Shown piece after piece: positions 16,441 through 24,353 of a DNA stretch of 64,000 nucleotides. Made by a program: the position numbers and the translations under genes. The DNA comes from Bacteroidia bacterium (GTDB taxonomy: Bacteria > Bacteroidota > Bacteroidia > Chitinophagales > Saprospiraceae): NCBI GenBank assembly GCA_030430845.1, contig JAUIKE010000005.1, positions 1 to 64,000 of the forward strand. Direction: 5' to 3'. The notes below the pieces were generated by a model. It saw nothing but the letters and a program-made list of their open reading frames with translations, did no database searches and was not told where the DNA came from. Position 1 is the first letter of the stretch. Every line of letters begins with the position of its first letter.

Positions 16441-17778
16441 ATGAAACAAATCTTGATCATTGGGGCCGGCCGGTCTTCTTCAAGTTTGATTACATATATT
16501 TTAGATCAGGCCGAAAAATTGGGCTGGTACGTAATTGTGGCAGACTCCAACCTGGACCTGGCTACCGAAAAAATTGGAAACCATCCAAATGGCCGACCGG
16601 TTTGGCTGGATGTCACCAAAAATAATGACCGTAAGGACCTCATCAGCAGGGTAGATGTAGTGGTGTCTCTTTTGCCGGCTCACCTGCACCTGGAAGTAGC
16701 GCATGACTGTATCAAGTTAAAAAAACACTTGATCACGGCCTCTTACGTTTCGCACGAATTGTATCGCCTCGGGGATGAAGCTCGCGATCGGGAACTTATT
16801 TTTATGGGAGAAATGGGCCTGGACCCAGGCATCGACCATATGTCTGCTATGAAAACCATCGATCGTATCAAAAGAGAAGGGGGGAAAATAAAATCTTTTA
16901 AATCCTATACGGGTGGATTGATCGCTCCTGAGTCCGACGATAATCCATGGAGTTATAAATTTACCTGGAATCCGCGGAATGTGGTCCTGGCCGGGCAAGG
17001 GACTGCTCAATACCTGGAGAACGGCAAGCTGAAATTTATTCCATACAATCGCTTGTTTAAGGAAAGTGTGCCGGTCAATATTCCGGGTGTGGGTGAATAT
17101 GAAGCTTATGCTAATCGGGACTCTCTTTTGTACAGCGATATTTATGGCTTGGAAGGGATCCCCAATATTTTACGGGCTACCATCCGGGCAAAGGGCTTTT
17201 GCCGTGCCTGGGATGCCTTGATACGCATAGGTCTGACAGATGGTTCTTTCCCTATTTTGGATTCCGGCAATATTACCTTCCATGAGCTAATGGATGCCTA
17301 TACCAGCCCACAAATTCAGGGGGGCTCTGTAAAAGACCGGATCGCTCAAATGTTGGGAGAAGATACGGACTCCGATATTATGAAAAAACTGGAATGGTTG
17401 GGGCTTTTCAGAAAGAAAAGGATTAACCTCCCCAATGCTACTCCCGCTCTTATCCTTGAAAACCTCCTGATGTCAAAATGGGAGATGAAGAAAAAGGACA
17501 AGGACATGATCTTGATGTATCACGTTTTTGAGTATGAGCAAGATGGTCAGGACAAGCGCCTGACGGCCACACTGGTCATGAAAGGGGAGGATGCTAAGAA
17601 TACGGCCATGGCCAAACTGGTAGGGCTTCCAATGGGTATTTTTACCAAATTAGTGATGCAAGGCAAGATCCAGTCAAAAGGAGTTAATATTCCGGTGATG
17701 CCTGAGGTGTACGATCCGGTTCTGAAAGAATTGGCAGAGTATGGGGTGGAATTCGTGGAAGAAGAAACCCTGATCTAA
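16441..17778 (+). CDS. Saccharopine dehydrogenase / reductase family protein
   Basis: 445 residues. The N-terminal Rossmann fold starts IIGAGRSSSSL, and residues ~85-120 (VVSLLPAHLHLEVAHDCIKL) and ~130-140 (GEMGLDPGIDHM) are hallmarks of saccharopine dehydrogenase (glutamate-forming). The C-terminal catalytic domain continues to ~445. Full length. In Bacteroidota such enzymes act in lysine degradation via saccharopine or related pathways; direction cannot be fixed here. A TTTG ... TATTTACG stretch (~16393-16420) is a possible promoter. The following flippase gene starts 22 bp downstream and may be co-transcribed. Confidence 0.92.
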   Translation: MKQILIIGAGRSSSSLITYILDQAEKLGWYVIVADSNLDLATEKIGNHPNGRPVWLDVTKNNDRKDLISRVDVVVSLLPAHLHLEVAHDCIKLKKHLITASYVSHELYRLGDEARDRELIFMGEMGLDPGIDHMSAMKTIDRIKREGGKIKSFKSYTGGLIAPESDDNPWSYKFTWNPRNVVLAGQGTAQYLENGKLKFIPYNRLFKESVPVNIPGVGEYEAYANRDSLLYSDIYGLEGIPNILRATIRAKGFCRAWDALIRIGLTDGSFPILDSGNITFHELMDAYTSPQIQGGSVKDRIAQMLGEDTDSDIMKKLEWLGLFRKKRINLPNATPALILENLLMSKWEMKKKDKDMILMYHVFEYEQDGQDKRLTATLVMKGEDAKNTAMAKLVGLPMGIFTKLVMQGKIQSKGVNIPVMPEVYDPVLKELAEYGVEFVEEETLI

Positions 17779-17782
17779 GACG

Positions 17783-17836
17783 GTTAGAACCAAGTAACCA
17801 TGGAACCAAGGAACCGTGAGACCAAGGAGCCGTGGA
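17783..17836 (+). repeat. GGAACCAAGG-type short repeat overlapping a gene start
   Basis: Imperfect tandem copies of the word GGAACC(A/G)AGG span the gap after the saccharopine dehydrogenase and the first ~12 codons of the flippase. The same word in reverse complement (GGTTCCAAGG) recurs at 48250-48346 and 48957-48997. Confidence 0.6.
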
Positions 17837-19146
17837 ACTCAAGACTGAATAGCTTCTTAAATCCGGGAAGAGCTTTCCAGTTTTTCCAGATTTTCAGGCA
17901 GGGAGCATCTATACTGATCGCTATTTTGCTGGCCAAGAGCGTGTTGAGTAATTCGGACATTGGTAATTACGAACAACTCTGGTATGTTGGCAATACGCTG
18001 AGCTTTTTTTGGGTGTCGGGCCTGATTCAGGGGATTCTCACTTTCTTTCCTGGTTTGAAAGGGAAGGAACAGCAAGGCTATTTCTTTGAGGCCTATTTGA
18101 GTTTTCTGATGATCAGTGCTGGTATATGTTTGCTGTTGCTTGTCATGGAAGGCCCTTTGGTGCAGTTTTTTACGGGGCAGGATCAGCTCGATTATTACCA
18201 TCTCTTTATTGCCTTTGTTTTTTTCAATTGGCCAACCTATTTGCTGGAAAACTTTTATTTACTTCATCAAAAAACCTGGCCGATCATTTATTTTGCCTTA
18301 CTAGCTTTTGTAGGGCAAATTGTAGCGGTGGTGCTGCCTTTGTATTTGGGCTATGATTTTGTGTACAGCTTTTATGCACTGATCTTGTTAGCTGTGATCA
18401 AACATATTTGGCTGCTGGCCTATTTATTCAAGGTGTCTCATTTTCATTGGAATGCCCGGGTCGTCAAAGAATGGATTTTGCTGGCCTTACCCCTGATCGC
18501 CTATGCTCTGTTGGGGGGCTTCAATACGGCTTTTGACAACTGGATCGTTAATTACTTCTATGCTGGAGACCCTGGAAAATTTGCCATTTTCCGGTATGGG
18601 GCAAGAGAATTGCCCCTAGCTTTGGCCATGGCCAGTGCATTTTCCACGGCTATGCTTCCGGAAGTCGCCGCCGATACCAGGAAGTCTTTGCAATCTATCA
18701 AGCGACGCTCGAAGACCTTGTTTCACTTACTTTTCCCTTTATCTATTGTTTTGTTGCTGACGAGCCAATGGTTCTTCCCCTGGGTATTCAGCCCGGAATT
18801 TGAGGGCTCAATCGTTGTGTTCAATACCTATCTACTCATTATTATTAGTCGTCTGATCTTCTCGCGTACCATCCTGGTCGGTTTGAAGGATAATAATATG
18901 GTGTTGCTTATTTCCATTGCAGAATTAATCCTCAACATTGTTTTGAGTATTCTTTTCATTCAAAAATGGGGGCTGGCCGGCATCGCCATGGCTACCGTGA
19001 TCGCCTACATGGCCGAAAAGCTGTTGATCAGCGCCTACTTGTACAGAAAGTACCGGATAGGATTAGCGGAATACACCGATCTGCGTTGGTATGGGGTGTA
19101 TTCTGTTTTGTTGGTGATGGCGTTTTTATGGGTTGAGGTGATGTAG
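17800..19146 (+). CDS. Polysaccharide-type flippase (Wzx/MATE-like membrane protein)
   Basis: 448 residues with about twelve hydrophobic helices distributed across the protein, starting around residue 25 (FRQGASILIAILLAKSVLS). The pattern fits the MurJ/Wzx/MATE-like flippase superfamily that translocates lipid-linked saccharides. The first ~14 residues (MEPRNRETKEPWNS) are encoded by a GGAACC-type intergenic repeat, so either the repeat grew into the gene or the true start is further downstream; no better ATG lies close by. It follows saccharopine dehydrogenase by 22 bp. Cargo unknown. Confidence 0.8.
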   Translation: MEPRNRETKEPWNSRLNSFLNPGRAFQFFQIFRQGASILIAILLAKSVLSNSDIGNYEQLWYVGNTLSFFWVSGLIQGILTFFPGLKGKEQQGYFFEAYLSFLMISAGICLLLLVMEGPLVQFFTGQDQLDYYHLFIAFVFFNWPTYLLENFYLLHQKTWPIIYFALLAFVGQIVAVVLPLYLGYDFVYSFYALILLAVIKHIWLLAYLFKVSHFHWNARVVKEWILLALPLIAYALLGGFNTAFDNWIVNYFYAGDPGKFAIFRYGARELPLALAMASAFSTAMLPEVAADTRKSLQSIKRRSKTLFHLLFPLSIVLLLTSQWFFPWVFSPEFEGSIVVFNTYLLIIISRLIFSRTILVGLKDNNMVLLISIAELILNIVLSILFIQKWGLAGIAMATVIAYMAEKLLISAYLYRKYRIGLAEYTDLRWYGVYSVLLVMAFLWVEVM

Positions 19147-19178
19147 TAGAAGAGTGGGTTTTAACCCGCACTCCCAGC

Positions 19179-20357
19179 TCAATCCAAACAAGAGATCTGC
19201 CGCTGAAAAAAGTCGATATTAAACATCTCGTACTCCTCATAACCCGAACTCCAGGTCACGATGATGCTGTCCACTTCCATATTTTTAAGGCTGTTAATTA
19301 AATTAGGCGGAATGACGTAGTTGACCTGGTAGGTCAGTAATTCCGATTCTGTGTCGTACTGGCCGTTATCCATTTTGCCGGAACGCAGCTGAATGAAGCC
19401 ACCATTGAGTAGTTTGATGATCAGCATGCTGCCTTTTTCGATGAAACCATAGGCCTCACGGGCATTCGGGTAGGCAAAGGTGAATTCAAGAGAAAGAAAA
19501 TGAATGTTGCCGCTCAATCGGGTAATGAAAGCGTCACATTGAAGGTATTCTTTGTCTTTGAGATAGAGGCGAAGCCGTTCATCGGTATAGGTAAACAGCG
19601 TTTCCCTCTCCAGGTCGCGGCGAAATTGTCCATTGACGGGATCTTTGCCTTCAAAATCGAATTTGCACTGTTTTTTGGGTAAGGTTTTCAGCTGATGATT
19701 AAAAGGGGAGCTGCTCACACTAAAATCGATCAAGGGGAGTTGCTGGTAAAACTGATCATTGCTTGCCAGGCTGCTGGCTGCCGGGCCCTCTCCTCCACTA
19801 CGAGCCTGAAAAGTATTTTGAAACTCCTGTTCAAAGGTTCCGGCTTCAATGCTTTGTTCAGATTTGGCTACTTCCTGCTGTGCCAGATTCGCCTCGGTGC
19901 GGGTGCGGTTTTCGGTTTGTTTGGCGGCAGCGATCTGCTGGCTCAGGCGTTCGATGTCTTCCTGGGTAAGATTGCCGGCCTGGCGGTTTCGATTGAGGTA
20001 ATCCTCCAGTTTTTTACGATTATAACGCGCATCGTCGGCCCGTTGCTGGGCTATCTCGGCCGCTTCTTTGGCCAGTTGTACGTGGCGGGTGGCCATTTTG
20101 CGGGCATCCTCTTCCGTTAGCTCAATGGCGTGGTCCAGGGGAGCAATTTCTCCACTAAAGGTAGGATAGTCATTGGAGGCCGCGTCGGCTGATTTGGGCA
20201 TCGTGTTTTTTGACTTGTTGAAATATTCCCAGGTCCCGTCCGGATACACAATGATCTTTTCTCCCTTGTCGTTGGTTCTTAAAACCTGTCCGTAAAGGCC
20301 GGTGGATAAAAAGGAGAAGCACAATATGCTTAAATAAAGAAATTTTCTAAATTGCAT
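19179..20357 (-). CDS. Secreted coiled-coil protein of unknown function
   Basis: 392 residues with a signal peptide (FLSTGLYGQ). An N-terminal mini-motif reads LRTNDKGEKIIVYPDGTWEYF, a segment seen in many Bacteroidota secreted proteins. Residues ~75-150 form a long charged helix rich in Ala, Glu, Gln and Arg (probable coiled coil). A C-terminal beta-rich region (~230-392) follows. No enzyme motif recognised. Divergent from the prolyl-oligopeptidase-like gene across an inverted repeat. Confidence 0.75.
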   Translation of the reverse strand: MQFRKFLYLSILCFSFLSTGLYGQVLRTNDKGEKIIVYPDGTWEYFNKSKNTMPKSADAASNDYPTFSGEIAPLDHAIELTEEDARKMATRHVQLAKEAAEIAQQRADDARYNRKKLEDYLNRNRQAGNLTQEDIERLSQQIAAAKQTENRTRTEANLAQQEVAKSEQSIEAGTFEQEFQNTFQARSGGEGPAASSLASNDQFYQQLPLIDFSVSSSPFNHQLKTLPKKQCKFDFEGKDPVNGQFRRDLERETLFTYTDERLRLYLKDKEYLQCDAFITRLSGNIHFLSLEFTFAYPNAREAYGFIEKGSMLIIKLLNGGFIQLRSGKMDNGQYDTESELLTYQVNYVIPPNLINSLKNMEVDSIIVTWSSGYEEYEMFNIDFFQRQISCLD

Positions 20358-20391
20358 GTTAAGTCAATATTAATCGGTGTAGGACAAAAGC

Positions 20392-20433
20392 TTTGATTGT
20401 TGAAATAACCATTCGGGCATTTCAACAATCAAA
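20392..20433. repeat. Inverted repeat in divergent intergenic region
   Basis: Perfect 15-bp arms (TTTGATTGTTGAAAT) around a 12-nt loop lie between the divergent coiled-coil gene and the prolyl-oligopeptidase-like gene. It could be an operator or a cruciform hairpin. It sits upstream of TATAATATTTACG, a possible promoter for the plus-strand gene. Confidence 0.6.
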
Positions 20434-20464
20434 ATTCTATAATATTTACGAAAAAAACAGAAAA

Positions 20465-22639
20465 ATGTTGGGACCCCTCAAAATTGAATGGTACTTTTTA
20501 TTACTAATTGTTATTTGTTTGGGGTGTGAAGTCCAAACGGGAGATCCTTTTGTTAAAATTCCGGTAGAGTATCCCTCCAGCATGCGTGACACAAGCTATG
20601 AGGACGCCTACTTTGGCCTGCGAGTAAAAGACCCTTACCATTGGATGGAAAACCCATCCTCTAATCTGACCCGTGAGTGGATTCAAACACAGCGCACTCT
20701 GACGAACAATTTTCTTTCTCAAGTTAGCTTCAGACCGGCGATTTCCAGTCGCTTAACCCAGTTTTGGGAATATGTACAGACTTCGTCCCCTTTCATGCTG
20801 GGTGACAGTCTGGCTCAGTTCATTCAATCCGAATACAGCCGACAGCCGGTTTTGTATCGACTACAAGAGGATAATGCTCCGGGCCGACTTTTATTTGACC
20901 CGAACAGATTGCCTGAATATAGCGATGTGGTATTTTCGAATTGGGCCTTTTCCCGCGACGGGCGATATGGATCAGCCGTGGTAGAGGAAGCTGGTGGTCA
21001 GATGCACAGTATTATAGTTGTGGATCTTCGATCGGCTCGCGTCATGCAAGATGAGATCCTGGGAGTGAAGGACAGTGAAATTGCCTGGTATCGCAACGGT
21101 TTTTTTTACAGTAAATACGAAGAAGTGGAAAATGCTGGTACCGGACTGGAGGCGGATTATTTCCATCAGGTGTATTTCCATCAATTAGGTACATCCGCAG
21201 CTAATGATGATCTTGTTTTTGCCGATCGCCGGAATCCTATGCAATTGGTATGGCCGATTGTCACAGAGGATGAAAGTTATTTATTACTGAAGGTTAAAGG
21301 AATTGATAGAGGCAACCAGATTTTTATCAAAAACCTCCAAAGCCGGAATGCCGGATTTGAATACCTGGTGGAAGGTAAAGAAGCCGATTATTCTTATGTA
21401 GGCAAACAGGGAAACCAACTCTTGTTATTGACCAATGATCAAGCCTCCAATAATGAATTAGTCCGTGTGCGTATGGGCCGTTCAAACAATCAGCGGGAAG
21501 TGGTCATTCCGGAAGCAGCTTCGGTTTTACAATCAATCCTGCTGGAAGCCGGTTATTTGATCGGTGTATATAATAATGAAGGAGCTGCCCACATTAAAAT
21601 ATTTGATGATCAGGGGAACAATCCCAAGGAGGTGAAGTTGCCTCAGCCGGGCTCCGTTTCTGACCTGACAGTTGATGCGAAGAATAAGAAGGCGTATTTT
21701 ACTTTTTCTTCTTTTTTAAGTGCCCCAACCATTTACCAGCTCGATTTGGAATCGGGAGGGCTGAATACCTTCATGTCTTCTTACACGGCTTTTAATACGA
21801 ATGATTATCAGGTCAGAAAGGTGCGCTACCGTTCGTTTGACGGGGAGGCTATTCCGATGTATCTGTTGCATAAACGTGGATTAGAGCTTTCAGCGAGTAC
21901 CCCTGCCTTATTACTGGGCAATGGAAGTAAATACTATGCTTTAGAACCGAAATACAATTTGACCGGCCTCCAACTCATTCCATTTTTCCTTGAAAGTAAT
22001 GGCATAGTTGCCATACCTTTCATAAGAGGAACGCCCAATATGGGAAAGTTTTGGTATGATCTGGGCATTCAGGATCAACGTCAAAAAGCCTTTGATGATT
22101 ATCAGGCGGCGGCTTCCTATTTGTTGGAAGAAGGCTACACCTCTGCGGAAAAGCTGGCTGCTTACGGCCAGGGGCCGGTTGGTGGATTATTGGTGGCGGC
22201 ATGCCTGGTACAGCGCCCCGATCTTTTTGGGACGGTGGTCAGCCGGGAAGGGATTTTTGATCTGTTGAAATACCATCAATTCACTACGGCCTGGAAATAT
22301 GCGGATGAGCTGGGCATCACGGAGCGGCAGGATGACTTTGACCCCTTGTGGGCGATTGACCCTCGCAGAAACGCGATCTCAACTGAATACCCGGCTACTT
22401 TATTGGTTACGTCAACTTCTAATGTAGAGGTCGCTCCTGTACACACCTACAAACTAACGGCAGAGATGCAAGCCCGTCAGTTGGCTGACCGGCCGGTATT
22501 GATGAGGCTAAATAATAATTTTATGGATCGCAGTATCCGACCTCAAACGGCTTCTATTCAGGAAGGAGCTGATATACTTTCTTTTATTTTTTATCAACTT
22601 CAACATGATCCGTTTAAGGTAGTGGAGCAAATACAGTAG
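20465..22639 (+). CDS. Prolyl-oligopeptidase (S9A)-like lipoprotein, catalytic residues missing
   Basis: 724 residues from ATG 20465. A longer TTG frame from 20393 is rejected because it runs through the upstream inverted repeat and hides the lipoprotein signal (LLLIVICLGC). The sequence follows prolyl oligopeptidase: N-terminal helix pair (DPYHWMENPSS), a seven-bladed propeller, then the alpha/beta-hydrolase domain (~450-724). The nucleophile elbow, normally G-G-S-N-G-G, reads GQGPVGG with Pro571 in place of Ser. The regions that should carry the catalytic Asp (TSTSNVEVAPVH) and His (MRLNNNFMDRS) also lack them. It is probably an inactive, membrane-anchored homologue with a binding role. Confidence 0.85.
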   Translation: MLGPLKIEWYFLLLIVICLGCEVQTGDPFVKIPVEYPSSMRDTSYEDAYFGLRVKDPYHWMENPSSNLTREWIQTQRTLTNNFLSQVSFRPAISSRLTQFWEYVQTSSPFMLGDSLAQFIQSEYSRQPVLYRLQEDNAPGRLLFDPNRLPEYSDVVFSNWAFSRDGRYGSAVVEEAGGQMHSIIVVDLRSARVMQDEILGVKDSEIAWYRNGFFYSKYEEVENAGTGLEADYFHQVYFHQLGTSAANDDLVFADRRNPMQLVWPIVTEDESYLLLKVKGIDRGNQIFIKNLQSRNAGFEYLVEGKEADYSYVGKQGNQLLLLTNDQASNNELVRVRMGRSNNQREVVIPEAASVLQSILLEAGYLIGVYNNEGAAHIKIFDDQGNNPKEVKLPQPGSVSDLTVDAKNKKAYFTFSSFLSAPTIYQLDLESGGLNTFMSSYTAFNTNDYQVRKVRYRSFDGEAIPMYLLHKRGLELSASTPALLLGNGSKYYALEPKYNLTGLQLIPFFLESNGIVAIPFIRGTPNMGKFWYDLGIQDQRQKAFDDYQAAASYLLEEGYTSAEKLAAYGQGPVGGLLVAACLVQRPDLFGTVVSREGIFDLLKYHQFTTAWKYADELGITERQDDFDPLWAIDPRRNAISTEYPATLLVTSTSNVEVAPVHTYKLTAEMQARQLADRPVLMRLNNNFMDRSIRPQTASIQEGADILSFIFYQLQHDPFKVVEQIQ

Positions 22640-22657
22640 GGAAGGTCGAGGGTCGAG

Positions 22658-22706
22658 GGTCGAAGGGGGTGGTCCGCTTTCGCTAAAGCATCAGCGGACG
22701 GAGAAG
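22658..22706 (+). repeat. 49-bp GGTCGAAGG/TCCGCT repeat, copy A
   Basis: A GGTCGAAGG-rich leader plus a TCCGCTTTCGCTAAAGC ... AGCGGA block. It is identical to the copy at 23672 except for one base, in direct orientation. A third copy in reverse orientation lies at 62302. The adjoining 22641-22657 holds extra GGTCGAGG units. Confidence 0.85.
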
Positions 22707-22878
22707 GGGGGATTCGTAAGCTTCGCGCTTTCATACTTAGGGAATAGCAAGACTGCCGGTAGCTTTTAGTATCTAACTTTTTTTATCTTGGGTGCCTGAA
22801 TAAAAAGCCCGGTTAAAAAAAAAATGGGCGATAAGGAATAGATAATTACAGTGCTTAAATGAATACTCCAGATCATTT

Positions 22879-23670
22879 ATGATGTTTAAAATAGGATTTC
22901 TGCCGGTAAGGATTTGGGATATCCTGGATATCCTGATTGTGGGATATTTGATGTATCAGATATACCGCTTATTACGTGGAAACATCGCTTTTAATATTTT
23001 CATTGGGGTTTTGACCTTGTACGTGGTATGGTGGCTGGTGGATCAGTTGAACATGGATTTGCTCGGGGCAGTCCTGGATCAGTTTGTCAAGGTGGGGGTG
23101 ATTATTTTAATCATCATATTCCAGCCGGAGGTCCGGCGGTTTTTGTTATTTTTAGGTAACAGCACACTGAGGCAGCGGTCTAATTTTCTAGGGCGAATTA
23201 TTGATCGGAATTTTGAAGGAACCGAACAGAAAGAAAGCTGGGTGCAGGCGATAAAAAAAGCTATGCTGCGCATGAGTCGCTCTAAAACCGGAGCTTTGAT
23301 CGTGTTATCCAAGAACCTGAACCTGGAGGGGCTGATCAATTCGGGCATTATCCTGGATGCACAAATAAGTGATGCCTTATTAGAAAGTATTTTTAATAAA
23401 TCCAGTCCCTTGCATGACGGGGCCGTTATCCTGGACAATGGTAAAATAAAACTGGCCAGTAGTATTCTTCCCATTTCTGAAAGCCATGAACTTCCATCGA
23501 GCGCCGGGCTCCGGCACCGGGCCGCAGTCGGCATCACTGAAAGGGCCAATGTGGCTGCTTTCGTAGTCTCGGAAGAAACAGGTATGGTCTCTTTTGCTTA
23601 TCAGGGAAAATTGAAAAGGCGATTGGAAGAAGATGATATCGTGGGCTTGCTGAATCAGCATCTTTTGTGA
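22879..23670 (+). CDS. cdaA: Diadenylate cyclase CdaA (c-di-AMP synthase)
   Basis: 263 residues. Three hydrophobic segments lie at ~12-30, 37-55 and 65-85, followed by the DAC (DisA_N) domain at ~95-263. Both catalytic motifs are present: DGA at 180-182 and RHR at 212-214. It makes c-di-AMP from two ATP at the membrane; the nucleotide controls turgor, potassium and cell-wall homeostasis. Usual neighbours of firmicute cdaA (cdaR, glmM) are absent. The gene sits exactly between two direct 49-bp repeats. A leading in-frame ATG-ATG makes the start uncertain by one codon. Confidence 0.95.
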   Translation: MMFKIGFLPVRIWDILDILIVGYLMYQIYRLLRGNIAFNIFIGVLTLYVVWWLVDQLNMDLLGAVLDQFVKVGVIILIIIFQPEVRRFLLFLGNSTLRQRSNFLGRIIDRNFEGTEQKESWVQAIKKAMLRMSRSKTGALIVLSKNLNLEGLINSGIILDAQISDALLESIFNKSSPLHDGAVILDNGKIKLASSILPISESHELPSSAGLRHRAAVGITERANVAAFVVSEETGMVSFAYQGKLKRRLEEDDIVGLLNQHLL

Positions 23671-23671
23671 A

Positions 23672-23720
23672 GGTCGAAGGGGGTGGTCCGCTTTCGCTAA
23701 AGCTTCAGCGGACGGAGAAG
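23672..23720 (+). repeat. 49-bp GGTCGAAGG/TCCGCT repeat, copy B
   Basis: Direct repeat of the 22658 copy with a single mismatch, beginning one base after the cdaA stop codon (TGA). Together the two copies bracket cdaA. Confidence 0.85.
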
Positions 23721-23790
23721 TTCGAAATTGACGAGCTACTCCGCCTGTAGCCCGGAACTCTAAACCCTAAAACACAGAACTATAAAAACT

Positions 23791-24321
23791 ATGTTCATTC
23801 AACGCTTAGAGGAGTTTAAAATAACTGGTGAGGTACAGCAGCAGATTAGTATGCTACTGGAAAAATCCTTCAGTGGCTATCCTAAGGGGCGGAGTTACTA
23901 TAAACAATTGCCTGCTTTCAGGTATTTGGCCTGGGAGGGAAAGCAATTGGTCGGTCACCTGGCAGTGGACCACCGTATGATGAGTATGGACAGTCTTCCT
24001 GTAAAGGTATTTGGGGTGGTGGATCTTTGTATTGCCGATTCCCATCAACGCAACAAGCTAGCTACTCGCTTATTAGAGGAATTGGAGAAATTAGGAAGAC
24101 AGTTTGACATTGATTTTGTTATTTTGCTGGCCCGGCATCATCCCTTTTACGAGTCGAACGGGTATCAATCGGTCGACAATGACTGTAAATGGCTACTGAT
24201 CCAGGAAAACAAGTCGCTGGGCGTTATCCACAGAAAACTGAACGAAGCACTCATGGTAAAGGCCCTGGGAAATAAAACCTGGCAAGGCGGCCTGGTAGAT
24301 TTTATGGGCCACATTTTTTGA
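23791..24321 (+). CDS. GNAT-family N-acetyltransferase
   Basis: 176 residues. The acetyl-CoA-binding segment reads VDLCIADSHQRNKLATRLL (~75-93), with a QRNKLA variant of the Q/RxxGxG/A loop. The rest follows the GNAT pattern (DFVILLARHHPFYESNGYQ). Substrate unknown. It lies 120 bp after cdaA and 32 bp before the M20 dipeptidase, in one direction, so it may share a transcript with the dipeptidase. Confidence 0.82.
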   Translation: MFIQRLEEFKITGEVQQQISMLLEKSFSGYPKGRSYYKQLPAFRYLAWEGKQLVGHLAVDHRMMSMDSLPVKVFGVVDLCIADSHQRNKLATRLLEELEKLGRQFDIDFVILLARHHPFYESNGYQSVDNDCKWLLIQENKSLGVIHRKLNEALMVKALGNKTWQGGLVDFMGHIF

Positions 24322-24353
24322 AATAATCATCATTCTAAATAAAACCATCATTC

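Noticed and set aside
20393-20464. TTG-initiated N-terminal extension of the prolyl-oligopeptidase-like protein
   Set aside because: It is encoded by an inverted repeat and would block a clear lipoprotein signal starting at the ATG 20465.
22641-22710. Small coding gene in the GGTCGAAGG repeat region
   Set aside because: Repeat-derived frames only; no start with ribosome-binding context and no conservation of frame between copies.
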